From Truepera sp965215315 (lineage in GTDB: Bacteria; Deinococcota; Deinococci; Deinococcales; Trueperaceae): 64,000 bases of DNA. The notes beneath the pieces are model-generated. The model made no database searches. It saw nothing but the letters and a program-made list of their open reading frames with translations, and was not told where the DNA came from. Location of the stretch: assembly GCA_965215315.1 (NCBI GenBank), contig CBDCDB010000008.1:1488001-1552000 (forward strand). Reading direction: 5' to 3'. Position numbers and translations under genes: made by a program. How positions within the stretch are numbered: position 1 is the first letter of the stretch; every line of letters starts with the position of its first letter. Shown piece by piece: positions 36,417 through 46,323 of the stretch.

Positions 36417-37406
36417 TATATAGCAACTCTCAGAAGTATTGATTAAACTAGCGAGATGCGGGCATATTCAGAAGACTTGCGGGAGCGAATTGTTAGAGCC
36501 GTGGAGCAGGGCAAGCCTACAGCTGAGGTAGCTCAGGCGTTCGAGGTCAGCGTTGCAAGTGTCGTGCGCTTTGTAAGACAGCAGCGGGAGCGGGGACACT
36601 TGCGTTCGCAGTTGCCGCCAGGACGCCCGCGCAGCTTGTCGGCAAAACATGAGGCAGTGCTGACTGAACAGGTCGAGAAACACCGAGACGCAAGTTTGAA
36701 AGAGCACACCGAGATGCTAGGTGAAGCGACCGGACGCCGGGTCAGTCTGATGACGGTGCAACGTACCTTGCTACGTTTAAGAATTACGAGAAAATAAAGA
36801 CTCGTCAGCCGAGTGAGCGTGATGAACCGGCACGGCTCGAGTGGTGGGTGCTGAGCCGAAGACTTGATTCTGACAAGCTAGTCTTTGTGGACGAAAGCGG
36901 TACACACTTGAACATGAACCGAGCCTATGCGCGTTCTTCAAATGGCGCAAGGGCTTACAGCAGCGGGCCTTACCATCCGGGCGAACGCACGAACCTCATC
37001 GCCGCGCTATCGACTTCAGGAATGCAAGCACCTTGGCTCGTGACCGGCTCGGTCAACACGGCAGCTTTTATCACCTACGTCAAATACGTGCTGTGCCCAA
37101 CACTGCTACCAGGACAGCTGGTTATTTTAGATAACTACAGCATCCATATTGACAGCCGGATTCGTGAGCTCATCGAGGCAAAAGACTGCCAGCTGCTTTT
37201 TCTGCCTACTTACTCACCTGACTTTAGTCCCATCGAGAACGCTTTCTCCAAAATTAAAGCCTTGCTTAGAAAAGCTCAGGCACCTACCCAAGAAACGCTC
37301 TCCTATGCTATCAAACATGCTTGTAACGCTATAACCCTCCAAGATGCCAGAGCCTGGTTCAGGCTCTGCGGTTACTCAACTCAATACTTATGATGATTGC
37401 TATATA
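36417..37406 (+). mobile_element. IS630-family element 2
   Basis: About 990 bp with 25-bp inverted ends (36417-36441 and 37382-37406) that share TATATAGCAA at the outer side and AAGTATTG at the inner side; 21 of 25 positions agree. The edges are TA-rich, fitting TA targeting. Its right end runs into the coding frame of a metallo-beta-lactamase gene. Confidence 0.87.
36456..37393 (+). CDS. IS630 transposase, two frames joined by -1 shift
   Basis: The first frame (113 codons) is the HTH part (MRAYSEDLRERIV start) and stops in AGA AAA TAA. Shifting back one base at the AAAA run gives a continuous reading into the DDE part, with Asp in FVDESGT, Asp in VILDNYSIH and Glu in FSPIENAFSKIK. The related element at 58 kb breaks at the same place in the protein, so the shift is likely programmed and the transposase possibly active. 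TAAACT ends 6 nt before the ATG. Confidence 0.82.
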
Positions 37407-38150
37407 CGTTGGACCGAGCCGAAACCTATCCTTTCGTGGGTCATTGAACACCCCGAAGGACTGATCGTCATAGATTCGGGCGAGCGGGCGGGGGCGAAGG
37501 ACCTGACGAGTTATCTGAGCTGCGCTGATGCGGGCAGCCGCTACTTCATCTTCCGCAACTTCCGTGTGAACGTCGAGCCGGAGAGCGAACTCGGCCCTCA
37601 GCTCGAGGCGCTAGGATTATCTTCTCGTGACGTGAGGTGGTGCGTTCAAACGCACCTTCACTTCGACCACGCGAACGGCTTCGGCTTCTTACCCAACGCT
37701 GAGGTTTTAGTCGCTAGAGCGGAACTCGAGGGCCATAGAGTAAGACCGATGGGCGCGGTTCCCTGCAAGTACCCGCTTGCTTTCGATCCAACACCCCTGG
37801 ATTACCTGCCACAGCGCTACGGCTCCTTCGGAGGACACTTTCTTCTCACAGACGCGGGTGACGTCATTATTGTGCCGACGCCCGGTCACAGCTACGGTCA
37901 TCAATCCGTGCTACTTAACACTGGCGACTTGACCCTCTTCTTCGCTGGCGATGTGGTCTACGGCGAACGGCAACTCTTCAGTGGTGAGGTGTCGGGTATC
38001 AACACAGGCGTCGCTCTTACGAAAGCGAGCATGGCGAGAACGCGAGCTTACCTGTCATCTCACGCAACCGTCTTTCTGCCGAGTCACGACCCGCAGTCTT
38101 TAAGCCGCCTGCAAAATCTTCAAGTCAGCAAACTCGAGGAGCCGATATGA
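37344..38150 (+). pseudogene. Metallo-beta-lactamase (AHL-lactonase-like), N-terminus lost to IS630
   Basis: The protein part from about WTEPKPILSWVIEHPEG onward is a normal metallo-beta-lactamase with the HLHFDH motif (His104, His106, Asp108, His109 in the frame from 37344), GHSYGHQS, GDVVY and a late PSHD. The first 20 codons lie inside the IS630 right end, so the native start and probably about 40 residues are missing. The family includes lactone hydrolases of quorum signals. It may still be expressed through the IS, so loss of function is likely but not certain. The stop overlaps the next ATG (ATGA). Confidence 0.7.
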
Positions 38151-38593
38151 CAAAAGCCGAGGGAACGCCGCGCAACTTCTCTTACTCACTACCCGTAACG
38201 GTTGATAAGCAGCACTTTTGGGATGTCTAGACAGACGTCCCAGCTTGGCCTGACTGGGACACGCCTTTGGCCGAAGCCACCTTGGACGGTGAATTTACTG
38301 CGGGTACGATGGGGCAGCTCAAAACAAAGTCGGGGCAACAGTCAACCTTTACACTCACGCGCGTCAGTCAAAACGAGAGCTACATCTTCGAAACAAAATT
38401 GCCGGGCGCACGTTTGGTGGTGAGGCGCTATTTCAGTAAAAAAGATAACAGCCTAATATTCGTACACAATGTGCGTTTTGAAGGCAAGTTGGGATTCGTC
38501 TTTGCGCAGCTTCTAGGACGCGGCTTCATGCGTGAGCTGCCCCTGGTAATGGAGCGTTTAGCGTACGCAACCGAAGGGAGCAGTAGACTGTAA
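38147..38593 (+). pseudogene. SRPBCC (polyketide cyclase-like) protein with one amber codon
   Basis: Reading from the ATG at 38147 gives an SRPBCC-type protein of 148 codons broken only by TAG at codon 28 (38228-38230), in FWDV-stop-TDVPAWPDWD. This family usually has Trp at that place, so a single TGG to TAG change explains it. The remainder is intact to the TAA at 38591-38593. It is coupled to the upstream MBL gene and 3 bp before the TetR gene, so these form one operon. The amber may be recent, a sequencing error, or suppressed. Confidence 0.75.
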
Positions 38594-38596
38594 AAG

Positions 38597-39214
38597 ATGG
38601 CTAAGCCCTTTTCTACCGTAGACGTACGCGCCGAAGGTAAGCGAGCTGTGCGAACGGCACTGTTAAAAGTCGCCAGCGATCTATTGGAGCGTGAAGGTCC
38701 ACAAGCGTTGTCCATGCGCCGCATTGCAAAGCTAGCACAGTGTTCTACCGGTGTGTTGTACAGCCAGTTTCGGGGTAAAGAAGAGATCATTGCCGCCCTG
38801 TACGGCGAAGGCTTCGAGCGGTTAAAGGCGACGCTGGAGGCTACCAACACGGGCGAGCCACTCGAGTGGGTACGCGAACTCAACCGCGCTTATCGCCGGT
38901 TTGCAGTAGCTAACCCAACGCACTACAGCATCATGTTCGCCCGCCCGGTACCCGAATTTAGCCCTTCTGAAACGCAGCTCGAGGCGGCCTGGCAGAGTAT
39001 CACGCCACTTATTCGTGCGCTCGAGTTGTGTGCTGAACAAAAACTCCTCGCCAGTGAACCAGAAGCGATGGCGCTCAAAATGTGGGTGCTCGCTCATGGA
39101 CTCGTCAGCGCAGAGATTTCAGGCCACCTGTTGATGGTCAAAGATAACCTAGCCGGGATGCACGAAGCGGTGATGGAAGATTTTTTTAGAGCCTGGGGAT
39201 ATCGAGCTTCGTGA
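38597..39214 (+). CDS. TetR-family regulator
   Basis: A 205-residue TetR protein with the N-terminal helix-turn-helix (ALSMRRIAKLAQCSTGVLYSQF) and a C-terminal ligand domain of the TetR_C_13/WHG type (HYSIMFARPVPEF). It probably regulates the linked MBL-SRPBCC genes; being last in the operon it would also autoregulate. TAGACT ends 7 nt before the ATG, so it may have its own leaderless transcript. Confidence 0.88.
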   Translation: MAKPFSTVDVRAEGKRAVRTALLKVASDLLEREGPQALSMRRIAKLAQCSTGVLYSQFRGKEEIIAALYGEGFERLKATLEATNTGEPLEWVRELNRAYRRFAVANPTHYSIMFARPVPEFSPSETQLEAAWQSITPLIRALELCAEQKLLASEPEAMALKMWVLAHGLVSAEISGHLLMVKDNLAGMHEAVMEDFFRAWGYRAS

Positions 39215-39302
39215 CGTCATTAGGCTTTTCTTAGTTCACGGGCGCGACCGCGTGAGGTACCGAAGCATTTATTCTCTTTCCTATAGAACCAGTAGCTAGC
39301 TT

Positions 39303-40510
39303 TAATGGTTCATCCGGTTAATTCGACTCAGGACTAAGCTTGGACTCTCAGTTAAGCGGAGGTGAGTTATGCGCCCTTACACCCGTGTTCGCAAGTTAAC
39401 CGAAGCGGAATACTGGGAACTCAAACGCTCTCGAACGCTCGCGCACGATGGGAGTGAGTAAGGTGCGGCGGGCACGGGTTGTCTTACTGTCGCACCGGGG
39501 TTTACTCGTGCAAGAGATTGCCGAAAGGCCCAGGGCTGCATCATCAAAGTGTGCGGAAGTGGGTCAACCGCTTGAGCAAGCTAGGTATCCCAGGGTTAGA
39601 AGAAGGACCGCGTCATGGACGTCCGCACATCTATAAGACGGAGCACGTGAGCGTCGTGATTCAAACCGCCTTAACGAAGCCGGACACGCTGGGCTTGCCG
39701 TTCGGCGCTTGGACCCTCGGTAGATTGACGACCTACCTGAGTGAAGCAAAAGGCGTCGCTATGAGCCGTAGCCGCATGAGCGAAATCTTCAGAAACGAAG
39801 GGTTGCGCTGGCGACAACAACAAGGGTGGTTCGGGCAGCGCGTCGATCCCGACTTCGCCGAAAAAAGGGGGTCATTGAACGGCTCTGCACCGACTCTCCA
39901 GCACACAGCGTAGTCCTCTGTATAGACGAGATAGGACCGCTCGCCTCGCGAACTTATGAAGGCAAGCAGCTCACTAAGATTCACGGTCCCCTGCTGGACG
40001 AGCAAAGGTCGCCCTCGATTACCAGCACCGTCCCAAAGGTGGTTTCGTGTTTGGCGCACTGCAACCCGCCACAGGTGAGGTGCTCACCGAAATGTACTCG
40101 CGCCGCATCGTGGGAAACTATGTCGAGTTCTTGGAGAAGGTCGAGCAGTGGCTACCATCCGAGGTCGAACGGGGCTACGCCATCGTCGATAACCTCTACA
40201 TGCACAGCGCCTACGACGTCATGCTCTTCAGTCTTGCCTACCCTCGCTGGGAGTTCGTGTTCCAACCTGAGTACGCGGGCTACTTGAACCTTATTGAGCC
40301 CTGGTGGAAGACGCGCCGCTCTTTGGCTCTTAAGAGCAGGCGCTTCGAGGTCTGGACCGAGATGGTCGAACCCGTCCAACAAGCTACCGACTATTGGAAC
40401 GCCCACAAGCATCCCTACGTCTGGGGCAGAAGAAGACGCCACCGCACACCCCGCAAATTTGGCGTCGCTGCCTTGCCTGTGGTGAGCGCTTTTTAACGGA
40501 TGAACCATTA
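39303..40510 (+). mobile_element. IS630-family element 3 (dead)
   Basis: About 1.2 kb with inverted ends TAATGGTTCATCCGGTTA (39303-39320) and, on the other side, the same sequence less one G (40494-40510). TA sits at both edges. The transposase gene within is broken in at least four places. The element separates the TetR gene from a decayed SBBP gene. Confidence 0.87.
39369..40496 (+). pseudogene. IS630 transposase remnant
   Basis: Starting at ATG 39369 with GGAGGTGAG upstream, the reading frame must change near 39455, 39520, 39870 and 40020 to give a continuous IS630-type protein: HTH part (VRRARVVLLSHRGLLVQEIAE, split across codons), the catalytic Asp in VVLCIDEIGP, the second Asp in AIVDNLYMH and the Glu in LNLIEPWWKT. 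Four breaks mean the copy is inactive. Confidence 0.87.
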
Positions 40511-40593
40511 TGCAGTTGAAAGCTACATTTATCACCATAGAATGTACGTGCTAGACAGTTCAGATGAATGTGGGGGCGTCTGTTCCCAGATGA

Positions 40594-41031
40594 TACCTGC
40601 CATATAACGTTATTACAGGAGCCGGGAAAGACGTCTACTTGATTACCAATACCGGTGGATTTTTTGACGACCGCAAAGAAGTCATCATTCAAAAATACGC
40701 AGCGAACGGCTCAGTAAGCTGGCAGAAGACGATTTCTGCAAAGAGCAAGGCTTGGGTTGCCTCTGCAGCCGTCGATGGCAAAGGCAACCTTTATGTATCG
40801 GGGTCTCTACCGAAGTAACTTTGCCCGCAGATACACGGCTTCAGGTGCGCTCAGCTGGACTTATAAGCACGAGGACACCGGAAAAGAGATAAGGGCAGTT
40901 TCAACTAAAGATGGACGCGCCATCTATCTTGCAGGTGCGACGAGCAGCAAGATCAACGGAAGCAACAAGGGGGGGATGACGCCTTCCTCGTCCGGCTCAA
41001 CGCTCAGGGCCGCAAGGTCTGGATACGTTAG
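40594..41031 (+). pseudogene. Decayed SBBP-repeat protein gene
   Basis: Three frames in succession encode SBBP-type repeats: GAGKDVYLITNTGGFFDD with IIQKYAANGSVSWQKT, then RYTASGALSWTY with GRAIYLAGATSSKINGSNKGG, then DDAFLVRLNAQGRKVWIR and a stop. The second break is one G missing from a G-run at 40969-40975 (eight needed, seven present). The 5' part of the gene is gone, cut off near the IS630 right end. It is a relative of the intact lipoprotein gene at 3614. Confidence 0.8.
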
Positions 41032-41056
41032 GTAGCAACAAATTCAGCTAAACAGC

Positions 41057-41088
41057 AAAAGGCGAGAGGTTACGACTTCTCGCCCTTT
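41057..41088 (-). terminator. Terminator of mgtE
   Basis: A 7-bp perfect stem GGCGAGA/TCTCGCC (41061-41067 and 41078-41084) followed, on the minus strand, by TTTT. It lies 12 bp past the mgtE stop. Confidence 0.75.
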
Positions 41089-41100
41089 GCCATGCCCCAA

Positions 41101-42402
41101 TCACCCCACCAACCAAGGCCGCGCCAACACCGCAAACCCCAGAAATGACGCAAACCCGAGCACATCCGTAACCGTCGTTAAAATAATGTTTGATGACTGC
41201 GCCGGGTCTTGCCCGAGCCGCTCCATGACAAGAGGAATCCCGGCCCCGGCAACGCCAGCAACCAGCAGATTGACAGTCATCGCCGAAGCGACGACGATTC
41301 CGAGCGCGACGTTGCCGCTGAAAAGGGACGCAGCGGCCCCGGCAACGACACCGGTTGCCGCGCCGTTGACCGCGCCGACGATGCCTTCTTTGAGGAGCAC
41401 TTTGCGCGAACGCCCGATGTCTACATCTTCTAATGCGAGCGAGCGGAGCATCACGGCCTGCGCTTGTGCGCCCGCATTCCCGCCCTGACCGGCGACAACC
41501 GGCAACAGGGCGGCCAGAATCGTAATCTGCGCGATGATGCCGTCGAACGCGCCGACGACCGCCGCCGCTAAAAATGCAGTCAATAGGTTGACCTGCATCC
41601 AAGGCAGGCGCTTACGGATTGAAAACCCCGCCGATGACGACGCGTGTTCGTCCGACCCGGCCCCGAACATCTTTTGCGCGTCCTCATAGCCTTCTTCTTG
41701 CAGTTCGCTGACAAGCTGCGTTGCTAGGATAACCCCGCGCAGGTGTTCACGGTCGTCAACTACCGGCACCGACAGCAGGTTGCGCTCTAACAGTACGTCT
41801 CTCACCTCGTCGAGGGGGTCGTTGGCGTGAACACGCATGACCTCGGCGACCATCACCCGTGAAAGTGGCGTCCGGGGCAGATTGAGTACGAGGTCGCGCA
41901 TCAAGAGCACCCCTTTGAGGGCGCGAACCTCGTCGATCACGTAAACGTAGTTGACCTCACGCCCAACGAGCGCAAGACGGCGCAGGCGGGTAAGCGCGTC
42001 GGCGACCGTCGCCCCTTCACGGAGCGCCACGTAATCGGGCGACATAATGCTTCCGGCGGTGTCCTCTTCGTAATCGGCGAGTTCTTCAAGTTCTTCGACG
42101 TGGGCGCTCGGGAGGCGCTCGAGCAGCGCCTGTCGTTCGCGTTCGGGCAGGTATTCAAAGATGTCGTTGGTGTCTTCAAACGGGAGTTCACGCACCAAGC
42201 GGGCGGCTTCTTCGGGAGGCAGTTCCTGCAACACGCGGGCCGCAAAATCCGGCGAGAACCACTCGAGTACCGGTGCGCGCAGCTCACTCTCAAAGCGCGA
42301 CAATTCGTCAATGACTTCATGCGGCTCGAGCCGTTCCAGAATGCGGGCCGCCTCGAGCGGGTGCGTTTCGATGAGGGCGCGGGCAAGGTCGTCTTGAATC
42401 AT
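41101..42402 (-). CDS. mgtE: Magnesium transporter MgtE
   Basis: A Mg2+-gated Mg2+ channel, 433 residues from the ATG at 42402. The order is MgtE N domain (with LPPEEAARLVREL and YEEDTAGSIMS), two CBS domains, and five membrane helices carrying the selectivity region LPVVAGQGGNAGAQ. The frame stays open to 42498, but that would overlap the divergent folC gene, and AAGGG just precedes the ATG at 42402. Confidence 0.93.
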   Translation of the reverse strand: MIQDDLARALIETHPLEAARILERLEPHEVIDELSRFESELRAPVLEWFSPDFAARVLQELPPEEAARLVRELPFEDTNDIFEYLPERERQALLERLPSAHVEELEELADYEEDTAGSIMSPDYVALREGATVADALTRLRRLALVGREVNYVYVIDEVRALKGVLLMRDLVLNLPRTPLSRVMVAEVMRVHANDPLDEVRDVLLERNLLSVPVVDDREHLRGVILATQLVSELQEEGYEDAQKMFGAGSDEHASSSAGFSIRKRLPWMQVNLLTAFLAAAVVGAFDGIIAQITILAALLPVVAGQGGNAGAQAQAVMLRSLALEDVDIGRSRKVLLKEGIVGAVNGAATGVVAGAAASLFSGNVALGIVVASAMTVNLLVAGVAGAGIPLVMERLGQDPAQSSNIILTTVTDVLGFASFLGFAVLARPWLVG

Positions 42403-42481
42403 GCCCTTATTGTGACCCAAGACCGACGGCCTGAGGTGCGGACGCCTTTGGAGCCGTAAATACGCTATGCTGCAAAACCGC

Positions 42482-43669
42482 ATGACCGACCCCCTCACCG
42501 ACCCGATTACCTACCCCAGTGTGCTCGAGTGGCTTTTTGCCCAAACCCGGAGCGGTGCGCCGCGCGACCCCGTGCGGATGCAGCAGCTGATAGAAACGCT
42601 TGCACTAGACTCACCTCCGAACGTTGTTCACGTCGTCGGAACAAACGGCAAGGGCAGTGTGACGGCGATGTTAGCGGCTGCTTATGGCGCTGCCGGTAAG
42701 AAAACCGGGCGCTTTATCTCGCCGCATGTTGAAAGTTTCCGGGAACGGATTTCTGTAGACGGACAGTGGATTTCTGCAGCTGAGGTCGTGGCGTTTATTC
42801 AGACCTTGCCCAAGCTCAACCCAAATCCGGCCTTTTTCGAGTTGACGCTGGCACTGACACTGGCGCACTTTGCCCGTAAAGAGGTCGAGGTCGCAGTCAT
42901 TGAGGCGGGCGTCGGAGCCAAGCACGACGCGACGCGGGTACTGGAGAATGTCCGCGCCGTGATCATCACCAACGTCGGACGCGACCATCTGGACACGCTC
43001 GGTCCCACCTTTCGAGACGTTGCCGAAGACAAGGCCGACGCCATAAGGCCCGGCGTCCCGACTCTGACCGGCGCGACCGGCGAAGTTTTAGAAGTGATTA
43101 CCGAAGTTGCAGCGCGGCGGCGCAGCCCGCTTTTCTTCAGAACGCCGCAAAGTTCACTCTTTCAGTTGCCGGAAGGGTTGCCCCAAAGCACACCGACTAC
43201 AGCGCACAATCAGCAGCTAGCAGCGGCGGCGCTGCGGTTGCAGGGCGTTCCCGAAACGGCTATCTGTCAAGGTCTCAGAGCGACCCTGCCTGCAAGAGCC
43301 GAACGGTTTTTACTCGGAGACAAAGAAGTTTTGCTCGACGGGGCGCACAACCCGGACGCAGCCCGGGCGCTGCTAGGGCACACCCGCCCGCCCTTCGTCT
43401 TGCTTTTCGGTGCGCTGCCGAAAAAACTCGGCGCGGAAACGCTCGAGGTTCTAGAGCCCCACGCCAAACACATCATCCTGACAAACGCCGTACCCGGTAA
43501 GCCAAGGTCACTCCAAAAGTCCGGACTGACGTTCGTCGCAGACCCCGAAGCGGCGCTTCAGGAAGCTCTGGCACATTGTGCAAAGGGTGGACAGGTCGTG
43601 GTTGCCGGGTCGTTTTATCTGGCGGGACAGTTGAGACCGCTTCTGCCGGGGGGTACGGCTCCTAGATGA
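42482..43669 (+). CDS. folC: Folylpolyglutamate synthase / dihydrofolate synthase
   Basis: Mur-ligase-family enzyme that adds glutamate to folates. The P-loop is GTNGKGSV (53-60), with RISPHVESFRERI-like segment (FISPHVESFRERI), TNVGRDHLDTLG and the GAHNPDAA motif near the C-terminal domain. The ATG at 42482 fits the family start (LEWLF following); an in-frame ATG at 42467 is possible. It is divergent from mgtE and overlaps the APH-type kinase gene by 4 nt (ATGA). Confidence 0.92.
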   Translation: MTDPLTDPITYPSVLEWLFAQTRSGAPRDPVRMQQLIETLALDSPPNVVHVVGTNGKGSVTAMLAAAYGAAGKKTGRFISPHVESFRERISVDGQWISAAEVVAFIQTLPKLNPNPAFFELTLALTLAHFARKEVEVAVIEAGVGAKHDATRVLENVRAVIITNVGRDHLDTLGPTFRDVAEDKADAIRPGVPTLTGATGEVLEVITEVAARRRSPLFFRTPQSSLFQLPEGLPQSTPTTAHNQQLAAAALRLQGVPETAICQGLRATLPARAERFLLGDKEVLLDGAHNPDAARALLGHTRPPFVLLFGALPKKLGAETLEVLEPHAKHIILTNAVPGKPRSLQKSGLTFVADPEAALQEALAHCAKGGQVVVAGSFYLAGQLRPLLPGGTAPR

Positions 43670-44577
43670 CGCTATCCGCTGCCGGGCAGACGTTTCTCGA
43701 GCACGCTTACGGTTGGACGATAACCGAAGGTCTTACACTTCATGAAGGTGAGAACAGCACCTGTGTCGTGACGACCTCCAGGGATAGAATCGTCGTGCGG
43801 CGCTACCGTAAAAAAAGATACACGCCCGCTGAGGTGAGTGCGGAACTCGAGTGGTTAGCGGCTCTTAAAGGCACCGTTCCGGTCGTCCCAGCTTTGAAAA
43901 CACGTGACGGAACGCGTTACACCGTTCAAGGTGCTGATAGTTACGCGGCGTTTCCCTACATCGCCGGAAATGAACCCGACCCGCCGACACCTGAGGATTT
44001 TAGACGTTTAGGCCAGCTTTTACGGCAACTGCACGGCGCAGCAGCGCACGTTCTAGAAACGAGACCTGAACACTGGGCAGGACGTCAGCGACCGACTTGC
44101 AACCTGCACATTGTAGCAGGGGCGCTCGAGTCCCTCCTCCAAACCCTCCTGTTAGGCGACGCCGACAAACAACGGTGTGTAATCTTAGCAGAGCAGTTGC
44201 GGGAGCTTTACGCCCTTTGCAATCCCGAAAAAAGTTTTGTTCACGCCGACCTTCACTTCGGTAACGTACTCGTTAATCGTAACGTGTGGACGCTGCTCGA
44301 CTTTGACGAGTGCGGGTTCGGTTTCCCTGCTTTTGACCTCGGCACGGTGCGTTTTCACGCTGTCGCCAGGGGACATGAGGGCTGGAGGGCGTTTTTTACG
44401 GGTTACGGCGAACCGCGCCCAACTGTCTCCGAGCTTAAACTTAGCACAGCAATGAAGATCTTTTATACAGCCGGTAAACTGCCGTTTCGTCTGGACGTTC
44501 CCGACGTTCAAAAAGATGCGCCCGGTCTTATCCGAAAGTATTTAACGATGGCTGAGCAAGCATTAGCAGAAACGTGA
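43666..44577 (+). CDS. APH-family kinase (homoserine/choline kinase-like)
   Basis: A 303-residue protein of the aminoglycoside phosphotransferase fold. The catalytic loop HADLHFGN (193-200) and the metal-binding DFD (212-214, in LLDFDECGFG) are intact, and YAAFPYIAG is the hinge region. Relatives act on homoserine, choline or sugars; the substrate is unknown here. It is coupled to folC by an ATGA overlap. The stop is 4 bp from the end of the convergent SDR gene. Confidence 0.82.
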   Translation: MTLSAAGQTFLEHAYGWTITEGLTLHEGENSTCVVTTSRDRIVVRRYRKKRYTPAEVSAELEWLAALKGTVPVVPALKTRDGTRYTVQGADSYAAFPYIAGNEPDPPTPEDFRRLGQLLRQLHGAAAHVLETRPEHWAGRQRPTCNLHIVAGALESLLQTLLLGDADKQRCVILAEQLRELYALCNPEKSFVHADLHFGNVLVNRNVWTLLDFDECGFGFPAFDLGTVRFHAVARGHEGWRAFFTGYGEPRPTVSELKLSTAMKIFYTAGKLPFRLDVPDVQKDAPGLIRKYLTMAEQALAET

Positions 44578-44581
44578 TGGG

Positions 44582-45325
44582 TCAGCGGCCTCCGGCAACA
44601 TCAACAAAGGTTCCGGTAATATAAGACGCTTCTGCCGAGAGCAACCAGAGAACCGCGTGCGCGACCTCTTCGGGCTTTCCGCCGCGCCCCAGCGGAACCG
44701 TCGGCGCAAGCCGCCCCAACCTTCCCGGTTCGCCGCCTTGGGCGTGAATCTCGGTATCGATAAACCCCGGCCTGACCCCGTTGACCCGGATGCCCTCCCC
44801 GGCAACTTCACGCGCGAGTCCGACTGTCATGGTGTCGAGCGCGCCTTTGCTGGCGGCGTAGTCAATGTATTCCCCCGGCGACCCGGTACGCGCCGCGAGC
44901 GACGAGACGTTGACGACCCCGCCCCCCGCGCCGCCGTAACGCGCCGACATCCGCCGCACCGCCTCACGCGCACACATAAACGCACCGAAAACGTTGGTCG
45001 AAAAAACTCGAGTCAGGCGGGCCATATCTAAAGCCTCGAGCCGACTCTGGGGCTCGAGCGTTCCCACATTATTCACGAGCGCCCGGAGCGTCCCGAAATC
45101 GTCCACCGCCGTAAACAGCCGCACGACCTCACTTTCAACTGAGATATCGGCCTGAACCGCTGTAGCCTCGGCCCCGCCCACCTGCAACTCCGACACGAGC
45201 GCTTCGGCCTCCTCGTGCCGACTCCGGTAGTTCACGCAGACCGCGTACCCTCGAGCCGCCGCCAGCCGCGCCGTTGCTGCGCCGATGCCTCGGCTTCCGC
45301 CCGTAATCAGCAAAACGTTATCCAT
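44582..45325 (-). CDS. Short-chain dehydrogenase/reductase
   Basis: A 247-residue classical SDR. The cofactor motif is TGGSRGIG (8-15), with NNVG (85-88) and the catalytic Ser142, Tyr156 and Lys160 (YAASK). It resembles beta-ketoacyl-ACP reductases and glucose dehydrogenases. Tyr33 and Arg34 in VNYRSR fit an NADPH preference. The ATG at 45325 has a strong AAGGAGGT, which the longer frame would read through as codons. Confidence 0.9.
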   Translation of the reverse strand: MDNVLLITGGSRGIGAATARLAAARGYAVCVNYRSRHEEAEALVSELQVGGAEATAVQADISVESEVVRLFTAVDDFGTLRALVNNVGTLEPQSRLEALDMARLTRVFSTNVFGAFMCAREAVRRMSARYGGAGGGVVNVSSLAARTGSPGEYIDYAASKGALDTMTVGLAREVAGEGIRVNGVRPGFIDTEIHAQGGEPGRLGRLAPTVPLGRGGKPEEVAHAVLWLLSAEASYITGTFVDVAGGR

Positions 45326-45374
45326 CTGCACCTCCTTCAAGTAAGAACAGCTTTACGCACAGTTTATGGCGGTC

Positions 45375-46280
45375 TTATTTGGCCTGAGCCAACGTGAGCG
45401 CCAACCGCGCCGCCGCTACGACCGGCTCATCGTTTACGACTCTGACGGGGGTGTTTAGGTGGGTCTCGAGCCCCTCCCTCACTACCCCACTCAGGCGCGT
45501 AATCCCTCCGGCAAACGCGACGGGTAAAAATGTGTCTAAACGCCCCTGTACATCTCGAACCAACCGTGCGAGTTCAGCCCCGGCCTGTTCCAGAATAGCT
45601 TTCGCCGTTTCATCTCCCGCACGTTCAGCTTCTGCCACTGCCGGAGCGAGCGACGCGACGAACTCTCGGCCTCCGCCGTAAACGACCGGCATAATCTCAG
45701 GCCAATCACGGCTACCGAGCCGAGCATAAAGAAGTTCAGCTAGTGACGTTTTAGACGGCTTACCAAGCGTGTCAATCTGCCGAAAGAGCGCCCTAAGTCC
45801 CTGGTGCCCAAGCCAGTACCCGGCTCCGGCGTCGTCAACCAGATAGCCGTAACCTCCAGCCCGGACGATTTCGCCCGCATGGGTCTCGTGATACGCGACG
45901 CTGCCCGTACCCGCATAGACGAGAACCCCTTCACCCGGCCCGAAAGCGCTGGCAAACGCGACGTGCATGTCGTTGTCGAGGACGGTACGCTCCGGGGTCA
46001 GACCTAAACCATCTTTTACGGCGCGGGCCAACAGCTTTACGGCGACCGTCCCCGGATGTAGTCCGGTGATTCCGGCAACGAGCGCGTCCGGCGGATGAGC
46101 GGCTTTAGCCGCTGCTAAAATACCGACAAACTGCGCCAGCTGCACGTCGTTTTCGCTGAAGATGTGCCCGGTCAAAGGGCCGGTACGTCCTTCGCCCAAG
46201 CTTGTTCCACCACTTGAGCGTAACAACCAACGGGTACTCGAGCCCCCCGCATCAATCCCTAACCCTACCAGTTCATTCAT
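45375..46280 (-). CDS. BadF/BadG-type kinase (N-acetylhexosamine kinase-like)
   Basis: A 301-residue ASKHA-fold kinase. The phosphate-1 motif is GIDAGGSST (8-16), followed by a YAGTGSVAY phosphate-2 region and the conserved GGYGYLVDDAGAGYWLG. Bacterial relatives phosphorylate N-acetylglucosamine, N-acetylmuramic acid or ManNAc. Its position, divergent from an ABC sugar importer with nanE and an RpiR regulator, supports an amino-sugar kinase acting after uptake. The exact sugar is not readable. Confidence 0.85.
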   Translation of the reverse strand: MNELVGLGIDAGGSSTRWLLRSSGGTSLGEGRTGPLTGHIFSENDVQLAQFVGILAAAKAAHPPDALVAGITGLHPGTVAVKLLARAVKDGLGLTPERTVLDNDMHVAFASAFGPGEGVLVYAGTGSVAYHETHAGEIVRAGGYGYLVDDAGAGYWLGHQGLRALFRQIDTLGKPSKTSLAELLYARLGSRDWPEIMPVVYGGGREFVASLAPAVAEAERAGDETAKAILEQAGAELARLVRDVQGRLDTFLPVAFAGGITRLSGVVREGLETHLNTPVRVVNDEPVVAAARLALTLAQAK

Positions 46281-46323
46281 AACTCAGCTTACCGTTTGGA
46301 GTAAAACTCTATATTGATAGGAC

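Noticed and set aside
42403..42498. Longer MgtE start
   Set aside because: It would overlap the divergent folC start, and the extra 32 residues do not look like MgtE.
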